From Flavobacterium sp. (GTDB taxonomy: Bacteria; Bacteroidota; Bacteroidia; Flavobacteriales; Flavobacteriaceae), in the NCBI GenBank assembly GCA_016787805.1, contig JAEUTY010000001.1, positions 124,001 to 188,000 of the forward strand: a stretch of DNA of 64,000 nucleotides, read 5' to 3'. The notes under the pieces are model-generated. The model had not been told where the DNA came from. It saw only the letters and a program-made list of their open reading frames with translations, and made no database searches. Position 1 is the stretch's first letter. Every line of letters begins with the position of its first letter. This document shows, in pieces, positions 1 to 8,740 of the stretch. The position numbers and the translations under genes were made by a program.

Positions 1-1888
1 TTTTAACATTCAAAATGTTTTTTGCTGGAACTGGAAAGATACTCAATTCAGAGCTTACAAAATTTTCTGTAGATAAAGTAGAACCTTCGACAACATTAAT
101 TTTTTGATTTATACCTGGGTTATTGATTGTGTCAACAATTCCTGATGGCCATTTAATAATAACTTGAGTAACGGCAGTTGCTTGACCTAATCCGAAGTGA
201 GCATTCAAAGAACTCATGTATCTGAATCCTTCACCACTACGAATATCTCTAATTTGTTTTCCAAAAGCACCGTAAATTTCTATACGAGCTCCAATTCCGT
301 TGCTATTGCTTTGAATTCCTTGAAGAGAGAATTTTATCCAATTGTTATTGTTAGGAACGGCGTAGCGAATAGTATTTCCATTTAAAATATCTAAGAAACC
401 GTCATTGTTTAGGTCTCCGATTCCACCAACAGAAATTCCACTATAGCTAACTGGCTCAAAAGTACTGTCGCCTTGATTGAACATAATTTTGTTTCCACCT
501 CCTAAAATATCAACAAAACCATCATTATCGAAATCGTAAGCTACGTTGTCAATATTTGTAGAAGTGTTTGTGTCCCAACCAGAACCAGCTGTAATATTAG
601 TATAAGCTTCTTCTGTACTATTAGTTGTGTCTAAATTATTTCTGAAGTATTTGTGAGAACCTGAACTTGCTGTAATAATAATATCCATATCGCCATCATT
701 GTCAAAATCAGCGATACCAGATGACCAAGTTTGAACTGGAGTAACATCTATTCCGGCTATAGCAGATATATTAGTATAAACACCGTTTCCATCATATCGT
801 AACAATTGGCATGGAGGGCCCGAGCATTTAGAGATAAAAACATCTACGTCATTATCGTTGTCAAAATCAGTGAATAAAGTTGAATAATTTCCACCACCAT
901 TAGCAACAGAACTTAAGTTCATAGCTCCGGGTGTAGTGTTCGATTGATAAAAAGTTAAATTGCCAGCGCCATCATTTAAATAATAACAGTTTGGTGCTAT
1001 ATCGTGACATGAAAACACATCTAAATTTCCATCATTATTTAGGTCGGCAAAATTAGTTCTTTGGCAAAATATATAATCACTTGGGCTAAAGTTAGAATAA
1101 GCAGTTCCAGTTGAATTTGAAGACCATACCGACAATCCATTACCAGCGCCTAAAATTAAATCGTTTAAACCATCTCTATTGTAATCTCCTGCGGCCAAAC
1201 TCCAAGAAGGCATTTTACTTGTACCAGTTATAGGAAAATCAGCAACGGTAAATGAACCAGCTGTTGCTCCTTGAAAATGGATTTTCAAGTTGTTATTATT
1301 AACATTCACCATATCATCTAAATGATCACCGTTCATATCTACAACACATATATTATATCCAGTAGTAGGAATGGTTGCAATAGTTTGAGTGGTGTATGAA
1401 ATTGGGGTTGTAGGAGGAACTACAATAGGTGCTTCTGTGATTTGAAAAGAAAAACCAAGTGATTCCCATTTGTTATCGAAAGCAATATAATAGGTTGTTC
1501 CTGCTGTAACATTAAAACTTTTGGTTGATAAATAGGAATTAGCATTTCCTGAATTACAAGCAATAATACCCGAGTCATCATCACCAGTTAAACACAATAA
1601 AGCATCACATGTTCCAGTATAAACCTGAAAACGAGTATCTCTACAAATGTTAATAGCTAAATCGGTAGTTACAGTTGCAGTATAGTTTTGTGATGGTGTA
1701 TATGCATACCATTCAGCAGCCGTTCCCAATCCACTTCCAGTACAAGCACTTGGTATTATAGCTCCATTAATGGCATCTACTACAAATGTACCTGCTGCAG
1801 TTATTGGTAATGCTTCACTACAGCTGTTCTGTCCAATAGCGAACATGCTGGATAGCAAAGTAATAATTAATAAGGTAATTTTTTTCAT
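1..1888 (-). CDS. Secreted FG-GAP/VCBS-repeat protein with ASPIC/UnbV domain and T9SS signal (3' end cut by window)
   Basis: Reading the minus strand from the ATG at 1888 gives an open frame to the window edge (about 629 codons), so the C-terminus is missing. It has a signal peptide (MKKITLLIITLLSS..., cleavage near AIGQ), an N-terminal beta-sandwich-like region, many FG-GAP-type repeats (DxNxDG, for example DFDNDGFVDILG and DLNNDGFLDI) and an ASPIC/UnbV module (GIGARIEIYGAFGKQIRD). The last visible residues (LSIFPVPAKNILNVK) begin a type IX secretion sorting domain. The calcium-binding propeller repeats suggest a cell-surface or released protein. It lies 31 bp downstream of the cytochrome gene at 1920-3374 and is a paralogue of 3586-5622. 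Its role is unknown. Confidence 0.85.
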   Translation of the reverse strand, partial: MKKITLLIITLLSSMFAIGQNSCSEALPITAAGTFVVDAINGAIIPSACTGSGLGTAAEWYAYTPSQNYTATVTTDLAINICRDTRFQVYTGTCDALLCLTGDDDSGIIACNSGNANSYLSTKSFNVTAGTTYYIAFDNKWESLGFSFQITEAPIVVPPTTPISYTTQTIATIPTTGYNICVVDMNGDHLDDMVNVNNNNLKIHFQGATAGSFTVADFPITGTSKMPSWSLAAGDYNRDGLNDLILGAGNGLSVWSSNSTGTAYSNFSPSDYIFCQRTNFADLNNDGNLDVFSCHDIAPNCYYLNDGAGNLTFYQSNTTPGAMNLSSVANGGGNYSTLFTDFDNDNDVDVFISKCSGPPCQLLRYDGNGVYTNISAIAGIDVTPVQTWSSGIADFDNDGDMDIIITASSGSHKYFRNNLDTTNSTEEAYTNITAGSGWDTNTSTNIDNVAYDFDNDGFVDILGGGNKIMFNQGDSTFEPVSYSGISVGGIGDLNNDGFLDILNGNTIRYAVPNNNNWIKFSLQGIQSNSNGIGARIEIYGAFGKQIRDIRSGEGFRYMSSLNAHFGLGQATAVTQVIIKWPSGIVDTINNPGINQKINVVEGSTLSTENFVSSELSIFPVPAKNILNVK

Positions 1889-1919
1889 TTTTTTATAGTT
1901 TAGTTTTGGTTAAAATTTT

Positions 1920-3374
1920 TTATTGACAAGGCGATAATGAATTAATCCAAGCTCCCATTAAGTTTACACCCTCTTGATGAATAAGAGATCTTCCATGCAA
2001 AGGCATCATATAGGCTTCATCTGTCGTGTTTATTCGATGATATAGCATTGAACGATTAACACTTCCAGGGTTAACAATTTTGTCCAATGCTGGATCAAAA
2101 TCTTGCATATCTTCTGTGCTTACACAAACTCCCATATTTGTTAGATTGTTGTAGGTGCTTGCAAAATCAAATCGCATAGGTCTATAATCACAATGTTTTT
2201 GAACACTATGACAATGTGAACAATTGATATCAACATACGACCGAGCTCTTAATTCTAATGACTTCGAAGTGTCATTGTAATCAATAGTTGTATTTGCCTC
2301 AGTTGGAAGTGTAATATTATTTTGTAAATAACCATATTGAATCCACTTTAACAACTGATTTTGAGAAGTAATTCCGTAATTATAATTAAAGTTTAAATTT
2401 TGAGGCTTAATACCAATTGGCATATGAACAGTTACTTCATTTCCACTAACAACTTCTTTTTTCTTATGGCAGATGATGCATTGTACTTCTGAAGGAATTC
2501 TGTAATTAACATTTTTATTCACGCTATTTTCAATCCAAGAAATATTGGTATAACTTCCGTTTAAGTCCATGAATGCTTCTGTTTGTTCCGCATTCCATAC
2601 ATAATCAGCAAAAACCCAACCTGTCGATTTGCGAATCATAATTCTAGTCTCAACAATTCTAGTTGCACCAACTGGAGTTACGTTTTGAACATTATCGTAA
2701 TAAAATGTTTTAATGAGTACTGAACCTACAGGTAATTCCAAAACATTTCCATCACCATTATGAGTTGCACTAGTTCCTTGTGGCATCCATACAAATCTTT
2801 TTTTGTGAGCATAATCTGAAAAAAGAACCGAAGCTGGAGCATAGGGCAGAACACCTAGCGAAGGAATTTGGTTTTTCATATCACCAACAAAAAAGTTATA
2901 ATCAGAAAGTTTTGGATAAGGTACTTGAGACAAATTAACGGAAACAATTTGTGTTGCGTTAATTGTTACTAAAGCATTGTTAGAGGTGTTTCCTTGAGCA
3001 TCTTTTACATTGTAAGAAATTTGAGTTGGATTACCAACAAAAGTGGATAAAGGTGAAAAGGTTATTACTCCAGTTGTAGCATTGACTCTCCAGGTTCCTT
3101 GTCCTACAACTATCAGTTCATCTAAAGTGCCATTTGAATTTGTGTCTGTTCCGCCTACTATGCTAACTGTTGTTGCAACAACATTATCACCTGAAGTGTC
3201 ATTTAGCAAAACAGGAATATCTACTGAAGAAACCAATGTACTATTTACCACATCATCAGTTGCTATTGGCAAAGTATCGTTAACTTCTACATATTCATCG
3301 TCATCAGAACATGATAAAAAAATCGAAACAATGGTAATAAATAAGGTGGTGACTAATAAGTAATGTTTTTTCAT
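1920..3374 (-). CDS. Diheme c-type cytochrome-like lipoprotein with extra N-terminal Ig/CshA-like domain
   Basis: A 484-residue protein with a lipoprotein signal (LSC, Cys22) followed by SDDDE, which resembles the acidic export signal of surface lipoproteins in Flavobacteriaceae. Residues about 33-140 form an Ig/CshA-fibril-like module (VLLNDTSGDN, GTWRVNATTGVITFSP). The rest matches the diheme cytochrome family often named SO2930-like, with heme motifs CIICH (299-303) and CSHCH (385-389) and a conserved RSMLYHR region. Heme attachment is inferred from the motifs. It sits just upstream of the FG-GAP gene ending at the window edge, so the two are probably co-transcribed. Compared with the paralogue at 5642-6742 it has gained the N-terminal domain. 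Confidence 0.8.
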   Translation of the reverse strand: MKKHYLLVTTLFITIVSIFLSCSDDDEYVEVNDTLPIATDDVVNSTLVSSVDIPVLLNDTSGDNVVATTVSIVGGTDTNSNGTLDELIVVGQGTWRVNATTGVITFSPLSTFVGNPTQISYNVKDAQGNTSNNALVTINATQIVSVNLSQVPYPKLSDYNFFVGDMKNQIPSLGVLPYAPASVLFSDYAHKKRFVWMPQGTSATHNGDGNVLELPVGSVLIKTFYYDNVQNVTPVGATRIVETRIMIRKSTGWVFADYVWNAEQTEAFMDLNGSYTNISWIENSVNKNVNYRIPSEVQCIICHKKKEVVSGNEVTVHMPIGIKPQNLNFNYNYGITSQNQLLKWIQYGYLQNNITLPTEANTTIDYNDTSKSLELRARSYVDINCSHCHSVQKHCDYRPMRFDFASTYNNLTNMGVCVSTEDMQDFDPALDKIVNPGSVNRSMLYHRINTTDEAYMMPLHGRSLIHQEGVNLMGAWINSLSPCQ

Positions 3375-3529
3375 TTATAATTATAAATTAATACAAATCA
3401 AAAATATAAAAAAAAATAGTAATTCCTAACTTTCATCATAATTTAAAAGAGAGTTTAATTAGGTTATAACTAGCTTATTATAGTAATACAACTCAAAAAA
3501 GCAACACCCTACTTTTTTAAATAATTTTA

Positions 3530-3563
3530 TAAAAAAAAACCTACTGTTTAGCTAACAATAGGG
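3530..3563 (-). terminator. Rho-independent terminator after the FG-GAP gene
   Basis: On the minus strand, CCTA-x-TGTT (loop of 5) AACA-x-TAGG forms a stem with one mismatch, followed by a run of nine T. It lies 22 bp past the stop codon of the gene at 3586-5622 and separates the two cytochrome/FG-GAP cassettes. Confidence 0.65.
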
Positions 3564-3585
3564 CTTAAATTAGGTTGTGAAAAAG

Positions 3586-5622
3586 CTATTCTTTTATGAA
3601 CTTGCTGGTGTATTCTTTACCATTTGTATCGGTTAGTAAAAGAATGTAAGTTCCAGACGATAACTTTTCAACATTTATTGTACCGTTAGAAACAGAAGAT
3701 TTTTGTATAGATTTTCCTTGTAAATCAAAAATTTGAGCAGTTGCTAACGAAATACTGTCATTAAATTTGATGTTTAGAGTATGTTGTGCAGGATTAGGAT
3801 ATACACTAAAATCGATATTTGTAAAACTAGCATTTGCAAGAGGTGACGAACCTTCGACAACTAATAAATTTTGATTTGAGGTAAGATTATTTAGCACATC
3901 AACTATCCCAGAAGGCCATTTAATAATTACTTGAGAAATTGTAGTTTCTTGACCCAGACCAAAATGAGCTGTTATTGTACTCATGTTTTGGAAGCCAGTT
4001 CCACTTTGAACATCTCTTATTTGTTTACCCCATGCACCATAAATTTCTATTCTTGCCCCAATGCCATTTCTGTTACTTTGAATACCTTGTAGATTGATAT
4101 TTAACCACTTATTAGTATTACCATTGTTGAAAAGAATATTTGTGCCATTTTGAATATCTAAAAATCCATCATTATTCAAATCTCCAATTGGTCTATCCAC
4201 TGCTGATAAAGGATACGTGTTAGGGTTTGGAGTAAAGTGAAAGTTTCCATCACCAAACATTATAGTACTTCCAGAACCTAAAACATCTAAAAAACCATCA
4301 TTATCAAAATCTTGAGCAACATATTCTCTACCTGTACTTGTAATTGTATCATAACCTGAGCCAGCTGTAACACTAGTGAATGTTCCGTCTCCATTGTTTC
4401 TTTTCACATTAGTACCACCATTTGAATTTGAATTTACTCCCACAATTACATCCATCCAGCCATCATTGTTGAAGTCGCCTACGGCTCCAGACCAAGTTTG
4501 TTCAGGATTTGCCATATTAGCCTCTGTAGCCACATTAGTATAGGTTCCGTTGCCATTATTTCTATGAAGTTGATCAATATTACCGCCAACACCTGAACCT
4601 CCTTGACCACATTTTGCAAGGTACATATCTATATCGCCATCATTATCATAATCAAACCAGTTTGAAGCATAATTTCCTCCTGAAGGAAAATCTCCAATTC
4701 CGCCTTGAGTATGATTTAAATTTGTACCATCGTTAATGTAATATCTATTAGGTGCATTATCGTCGCAGGCAAAAGCATCTAATTTACCATCATTGTTAAT
4801 ATCTACAAAATTAGTGCGTTGAACTAAATAATTTTGTGCTTTTCTGTCGGTACTGTAAGCTGTACCGTTGGAATTAGCTTTCAAAAAAGTAACACCACTT
4901 CCTGAACCCCAAACCAAATCATTGTAACCGTTGTTATCATAATCTCCAGCAGCCATACTCCATGATGGAGTGATTGTTGTATTGGCCAAAGTAAAAGTAG
5001 TTGTAGTAAATGTTCCGCCTGTTTGTTGGTAAGATATAGCCATTGAAGTTGTACTAATAGCAGATACAATATCGTCTTTGTAATCGCCATTCATATCAAC
5101 GATACAATTGTTAAATGTGCCAGTTATTCCTGCAACAGGTGTTGAGGTAAAAGAAAGTCTATCAGGTGCTGGAGGAGGAGCAATTGATACTGTAAAATCA
5201 AATCCAGCTTGACTGTATTTGTTATCAAATGCAATATAATAAACTGTTCCAGCAGTTCCTGTAAAAGTTACTTGAGAAGTATTACCTCCATTGTAGTCGT
5301 CATTTGAACCAACACATACTAAACCAAAACAATTCCCCGAGTAAACAATAACTCTGGTGTCGGCATTATTGTTTTGTGAAAGCGCAGTTGAAACGATATA
5401 GGTGTTGTTTTCTGTTGCAGTAAAATTATACCATTTTCCTTTTGTACCAGCTCCATTTGCTAAACCACAAAGTTGAGTTGGAGCTGTTCCTGTTTCATTT
5501 GTAAATGCTGGTGCAGTTATTGTAGAACCCACAGCCACAGTTACTGATGAGTTACAATTTCCTTGCGCCATAACTAGTGAGAAACTAAAAACAGTAAACA
5601 AGGAAAGTAATGTTTTTTTCAT
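3586..5622 (-). CDS. Secreted FG-GAP/VCBS-repeat protein with ASPIC/UnbV domain and T9SS type A C-terminal domain
   Basis: A 678-residue protein with a signal peptide (cleavage near LVMAQG). It has an N-terminal beta-sandwich region (to about 150), roughly seven FG-GAP/VCBS-like repeats with Asp/Asn calcium motifs (DYDNDGDIDMYL, DFDNDGFLDVLG, DLNNDGFLDI), an ASPIC/UnbV module near 530-590 (GIGARIEIYGAWGKQIRD, HFGLGQ) and a complete T9SS type A sorting domain at the C-terminus (VYPNPAQHTLNIKF ... SGTYILLL). It starts 19 bp after the stop of the cytochrome gene at 5642-6742, which points to one operon. The paralogue at 1-1888 has the same architecture. A structural or adhesion role next to a surface cytochrome is inference only. 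Confidence 0.85.
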   Translation of the reverse strand: MKKTLLSLFTVFSFSLVMAQGNCNSSVTVAVGSTITAPAFTNETGTAPTQLCGLANGAGTKGKWYNFTATENNTYIVSTALSQNNNADTRVIVYSGNCFGLVCVGSNDDYNGGNTSQVTFTGTAGTVYYIAFDNKYSQAGFDFTVSIAPPPAPDRLSFTSTPVAGITGTFNNCIVDMNGDYKDDIVSAISTTSMAISYQQTGGTFTTTTFTLANTTITPSWSMAAGDYDNNGYNDLVWGSGSGVTFLKANSNGTAYSTDRKAQNYLVQRTNFVDINNDGKLDAFACDDNAPNRYYINDGTNLNHTQGGIGDFPSGGNYASNWFDYDNDGDIDMYLAKCGQGGSGVGGNIDQLHRNNGNGTYTNVATEANMANPEQTWSGAVGDFNNDGWMDVIVGVNSNSNGGTNVKRNNGDGTFTSVTAGSGYDTITSTGREYVAQDFDNDGFLDVLGSGSTIMFGDGNFHFTPNPNTYPLSAVDRPIGDLNNDGFLDIQNGTNILFNNGNTNKWLNINLQGIQSNRNGIGARIEIYGAWGKQIRDVQSGTGFQNMSTITAHFGLGQETTISQVIIKWPSGIVDVLNNLTSNQNLLVVEGSSPLANASFTNIDFSVYPNPAQHTLNIKFNDSISLATAQIFDLQGKSIQKSSVSNGTINVEKLSSGTYILLLTDTNGKEYTSKFIKE

Positions 5623-5641
5623 AATAAGTTTTTTTAATTGA

Positions 5642-6742
5642 TTAATTACATATTTGAGTCAGAGATGAAATCCATTGTTCGATAAGAGTAACTCCTTCTT
5701 CATGAACGACAGTTCTACCCAACATTGGCATTCTCTCACTTTCATCGTTTGAATTTAAGCGGTAATGCAATACCGATTTGTTCGGAATACCTGGAGTTAT
5801 TAGTCGTTGTAATGTTGGACTAATTTCTTCATCTGCCATAACGCAAACACCAAGGTTAGTTGCATTAGATGTTTCGCTAAATGCTAATCGAAGCGATCTG
5901 TAATCACAACGAGCCTGATCTTGATGGCAATGAGCACAGTTCATATCTAAATAAGAACGAGCTCTTAATTCTAAAGATAGTGAGGTGTCATGGTAATCAA
6001 CAGTGGATACTATAGATGAAGGAAAACTTTGCAAGTAGCCTTGGTCAACTAATTTCTGAAGTTGATTTTTGCTTCCCTCTCCATAGGTGAAATTATGATT
6101 TAAATTTTGTGGTTTTATTCCAATTGGTGTGGCAATTTCGTTCTTTTTGTGACAAGCAAAACATTCAGCGTCAGAAGGTATGCGGTAATCAGTAGTTACT
6201 ATTTCGTTATTGGGTTTTTTGAAAGTAATTGTTTTTGAACTTCCGTTAACAAAATCAGTTCCTGCTACTAAATCAGCATCTGTTTGGTCGTCTCTCCACA
6301 AATATTCATAAAATTTCCAACCATCTGATTTTCGAATCATTACTCTGGTTTCAATAATTTGAGTAGTATTTCCAGGTTGCATGGTAGTATAGTAAAAATT
6401 TTTGATTAAAGCCGTTCCAACAGGACAATCCAGTATTTGATTATCGGCTACATAATTGGCTTTTGTACCAGTTGGCATCCAAATAAATCTCTTTTTTGAA
6501 GCATAGTCAGTAAAAAGCCCACTAGCTGGCTCAAGCGGAATTACATTTAACGATGGTGTTTGATTTTTCATTGCACCTTCAAAAAAATGATAATCCGATA
6601 ATTTAGCATAAGGTACTTGTGTTAAATCTACTGTAACAGGAGAAACAGCAACATACTCTTCTTCTTCGCTTTTTGAACAAGATAAAACGATTAAGCTAAG
6701 AGTAAATAAAATAAGTAATGATGAGAAGTATATTTTTTTCAT
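5642..6742 (-). CDS. Diheme c-type cytochrome-like lipoprotein
   Basis: A 366-residue lipoprotein (LSC, Cys22, then SKSEEEE, an acidic stretch like the surface-export signal of flavobacterial lipoproteins). The ATG at 6742 is preferred over an upstream TTG at 6766 because it starts directly at the signal peptide MKKIYFSSLL and fits the promoter at 6764-6794. Two heme-c motifs are present, CFACH (194-198) and CAHCH (269-273), with the family-typical PIGIKPQNLN and LELRARSY segments between them. First gene of a two-gene operon with the FG-GAP protein downstream. Paralogue of 1920-3374, lacking its N-terminal Ig-like domain. Electron transfer at the outer membrane is plausible but not shown. 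Confidence 0.82.
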   Translation of the reverse strand: MKKIYFSSLLILFTLSLIVLSCSKSEEEEYVAVSPVTVDLTQVPYAKLSDYHFFEGAMKNQTPSLNVIPLEPASGLFTDYASKKRFIWMPTGTKANYVADNQILDCPVGTALIKNFYYTTMQPGNTTQIIETRVMIRKSDGWKFYEYLWRDDQTDADLVAGTDFVNGSSKTITFKKPNNEIVTTDYRIPSDAECFACHKKNEIATPIGIKPQNLNHNFTYGEGSKNQLQKLVDQGYLQSFPSSIVSTVDYHDTSLSLELRARSYLDMNCAHCHQDQARCDYRSLRLAFSETSNATNLGVCVMADEEISPTLQRLITPGIPNKSVLHYRLNSNDESERMPMLGRTVVHEEGVTLIEQWISSLTQICN

Positions 6743-6763
6743 TTTCAATTTTTTAACGCAAGT

Positions 6764-6794
6764 CAAAAGTATTTTTTTTTTTTCAATTAAACAA
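6764..6794 (-). promoter_or_regulatory. Bacteroidota-type promoter of the cytochrome/FG-GAP operon
   Basis: On the minus strand a TTG (6794-6792) is followed after 20 bases by TACTTTTG (6771-6764), a full match to the -33/-7 consensus TTG / TAnnTTTG of the phylum. The ATG lies about 20 bases further on, so the leader is very short. Confidence 0.6.
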
Positions 6795-6872
6795 AAATAT
6801 TCTTTTATTTATAATTGGTTTAATTAGTTAAGATGAGTTGCATATCGAAATAATTTAATTTCATCAATGCAT

Positions 6873-7241
6873 TTATTTGTTAAAGATAGGCGACTTTTCC
6901 TTAACCACTTTTATAGCAAAATACTTTGTATCTCCCCACCAAGGAAATGTTTTGTATCGTTCTATATAAGTAACTTTAACATATTGGCCTTGCAGTTTTT
7001 TGAGGTCATTTATTACTTCTTCGTCATTGTCCAATACAGAAAAGGTAAAAATTTTATTCCCTGAAAGACCTTGACTCAATTCGCCTTCCCAAGTTTTAAA
7101 AATGTATCCTTTATTGCTGAATTTAATTAGTTCACCCGTTCGATCCCCTTCACTATAGGTAGCATAATACGCAATTGTAAAAAACAAAGCAGTCAAAACA
7201 ACCACTACAATAACAAAATAAATTCCAATTTTTCGTAACAT
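6873..7241 (-). CDS. Conserved small membrane-anchored protein of unknown function
   Basis: A 122-residue protein with one N-terminal transmembrane helix (residues about 5-27, very hydrophobic) and a soluble C-terminal part of about 90 residues (TYSEGDRTGELIKFSNKG, KTWEGELSQG, FPWWGDTKYF). I recognise it as a type common in Flavobacteriaceae, sometimes mislabelled 6-phosphogluconate dehydrogenase. It has no dehydrogenase motif and is far too short for that. It begins 6 bp after the rmuC stop, so the two are probably co-transcribed. Confidence 0.75.
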   Translation of the reverse strand: MLRKIGIYFVIVVVVLTALFFTIAYYATYSEGDRTGELIKFSNKGYIFKTWEGELSQGLSGNKIFTFSVLDNDEEVINDLKKLQGQYVKVTYIERYKTFPWWGDTKYFAIKVVKEKSPIFNK

Positions 7242-7247
7242 AATTTT

Positions 7248-8588
7248 CTAATTTTGATTTGAATTTTCTTCAACTGATGAAGCTCTGTTTAAAATATTCT
7301 CAGGTAGTGCTTTTTTGGCTTTAGCACCCATTTTTTTCAATTTTTCGACACTGTTGATCAAATTGCCTTTTCCTTCAACTAATTTATTCATAGCGCCTTG
7401 GTATTCAACTTTTGCCTCGTCCATTTTCTTGCCAATTTTAACTAAGTCGGATACAAATCCTTCAAATTTATCGTACAACGCTCCAGCTTGACGTGCAATT
7501 TCCAACGCGTTTTCTTGTTGTTTTTGATTGGTCCACATGCTATCAATCGTTCGAAGCGTAGCCAAAAGAGTAGAAGGAGTAACAATTACAATGTTTTTTT
7601 CAAATGCTTTGTTGTATAAGCTTGTATCTTCATTTAGTGCAATAGCAAAAGCCGACTCGATGGGAATGAACAACAACACAAAATCGGGGCTTTCCATTTG
7701 ATACAAATCCTGATAGTTTTTGTTCCCCAAATCTTGTACATGTCGATTAATCGAAGCAACATGTTCTTTCAAATAGTGTGCTTTGGTTTCATCATTATCT
7801 TCATTAATGTATCTTTCGTAGGATGTCAATGCGACTTTAGAGTCGACAATCATTTTCTTTCCATCAGGTAAGTTGATAATGACATCAGGAAAAACACGAT
7901 TGCCTTCTTCAGTTACAAAACTTTGTTGTACAAAATATTCGCGGTCTTTTTCCAATCCCGATTTTTCCAACACGCGTTCCAATACCAATTCGCCCCAATT
8001 GCCTTGCATTTTGCTATCGCCTTTTAGTGCTTTGGTCAAATTCAAGGTTTCTTTGCTCATCTGCTCGTTCATTTCGCGTAAGCCTAAAATTTGCTGACGC
8101 AATGCTGCGTGATAATCAATACTTTCTTTATGAGTGTCTTCAACTTTTTTCTCAAAAAGCTGAATTTTATCTTGCAATGGAGTGAGAATAGTTTTTAAAT
8201 TTTCTTTGTTTTGCTCGGTAAACTTGGTCGTTTTTTCTTCCAAAATTTTATTGGCTAAATTTTCAAATTCTTTGGTAAATTTCTCCTGAAGTTGCTCAAC
8301 TTCTTGCTTTTGCTCTTTGTTGCGTTCCCACAAATTTTCAAAATCAGTTTCTTTTTTTGATAATTGAATCATCAGCGCTTCTTTTTCAGAACGAATATTT
8401 TCACGCTCTTGAACCACTTGATTGGTTTGCGATTTGAGTTGCTCAATTTGCGAATGCAAACCATTTATTTTCTCTTCCAGTGAAGCTTTTTCGGTTTTTG
8501 AATGGGAAGAAAATAATTGTTTTCCTAAGAAAATTCCAATTGCTAAGGCTAGTATAAAGGTAATTAAGGTGATGATGGTGTCGTTCAT
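7248..8588 (-). CDS. rmuC: DNA recombination protein RmuC
   Basis: A 446-residue protein with an N-terminal membrane anchor (LITFILALAIGIFLGKQLF), a long coiled coil (about 30-175, rich in Glu, Lys and Gln) and the RmuC nuclease-like domain (about 185-400). Recognisable segments are GNWGELVLERVLEKSGLE, FPDVIINLPDGKKMIVDSK, VLLFIPIESAFA and TPSTLLATLRTI. RmuC proteins limit inversions at inverted repeats; the domain is related to PD-(D/E)XK nucleases. The length is normal. The small membrane protein at 6873-7241 follows directly. Confidence 0.93.
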   Translation of the reverse strand: MNDTIITLITFILALAIGIFLGKQLFSSHSKTEKASLEEKINGLHSQIEQLKSQTNQVVQERENIRSEKEALMIQLSKKETDFENLWERNKEQKQEVEQLQEKFTKEFENLANKILEEKTTKFTEQNKENLKTILTPLQDKIQLFEKKVEDTHKESIDYHAALRQQILGLREMNEQMSKETLNLTKALKGDSKMQGNWGELVLERVLEKSGLEKDREYFVQQSFVTEEGNRVFPDVIINLPDGKKMIVDSKVALTSYERYINEDNDETKAHYLKEHVASINRHVQDLGNKNYQDLYQMESPDFVLLFIPIESAFAIALNEDTSLYNKAFEKNIVIVTPSTLLATLRTIDSMWTNQKQQENALEIARQAGALYDKFEGFVSDLVKIGKKMDEAKVEYQGAMNKLVEGKGNLINSVEKLKKMGAKAKKALPENILNRASSVEENSNQN

Positions 8589-8684
8589 GGTAATTAAAAA
8601 TAAAGAGTTTAAAGATACATAGTTTCAATCAATTTTTTGATTTTTGTCGCAAAATAGTTTTCAACTTTGGCATCGTTTTTGGTT

Positions 8685-8718
8685 TTGCAAAAAATTAGAA
8701 AGAAAAAAATTATATTTG
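8685..8718 (+). promoter_or_regulatory. Promoter of the DUF4476 gene
   Basis: TTG at 8685-8687 and TATATTTG at 8711-8718 are separated by 23 bases, matching the Bacteroidota -33/-7 elements at the long end of the usual spacing. The ATG is 22 bases downstream. Confidence 0.5.
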
Positions 8719-8740
8719 CAATCATCAAAAAATGTAAATT

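Noticed and set aside
3043..3363. 106-codon plus-strand frame over the cytochrome gene
   Set aside because: Antisense to the N-terminal part of a well-supported lipoprotein gene; composition is non-natural and rich in Thr/Ser/Val.
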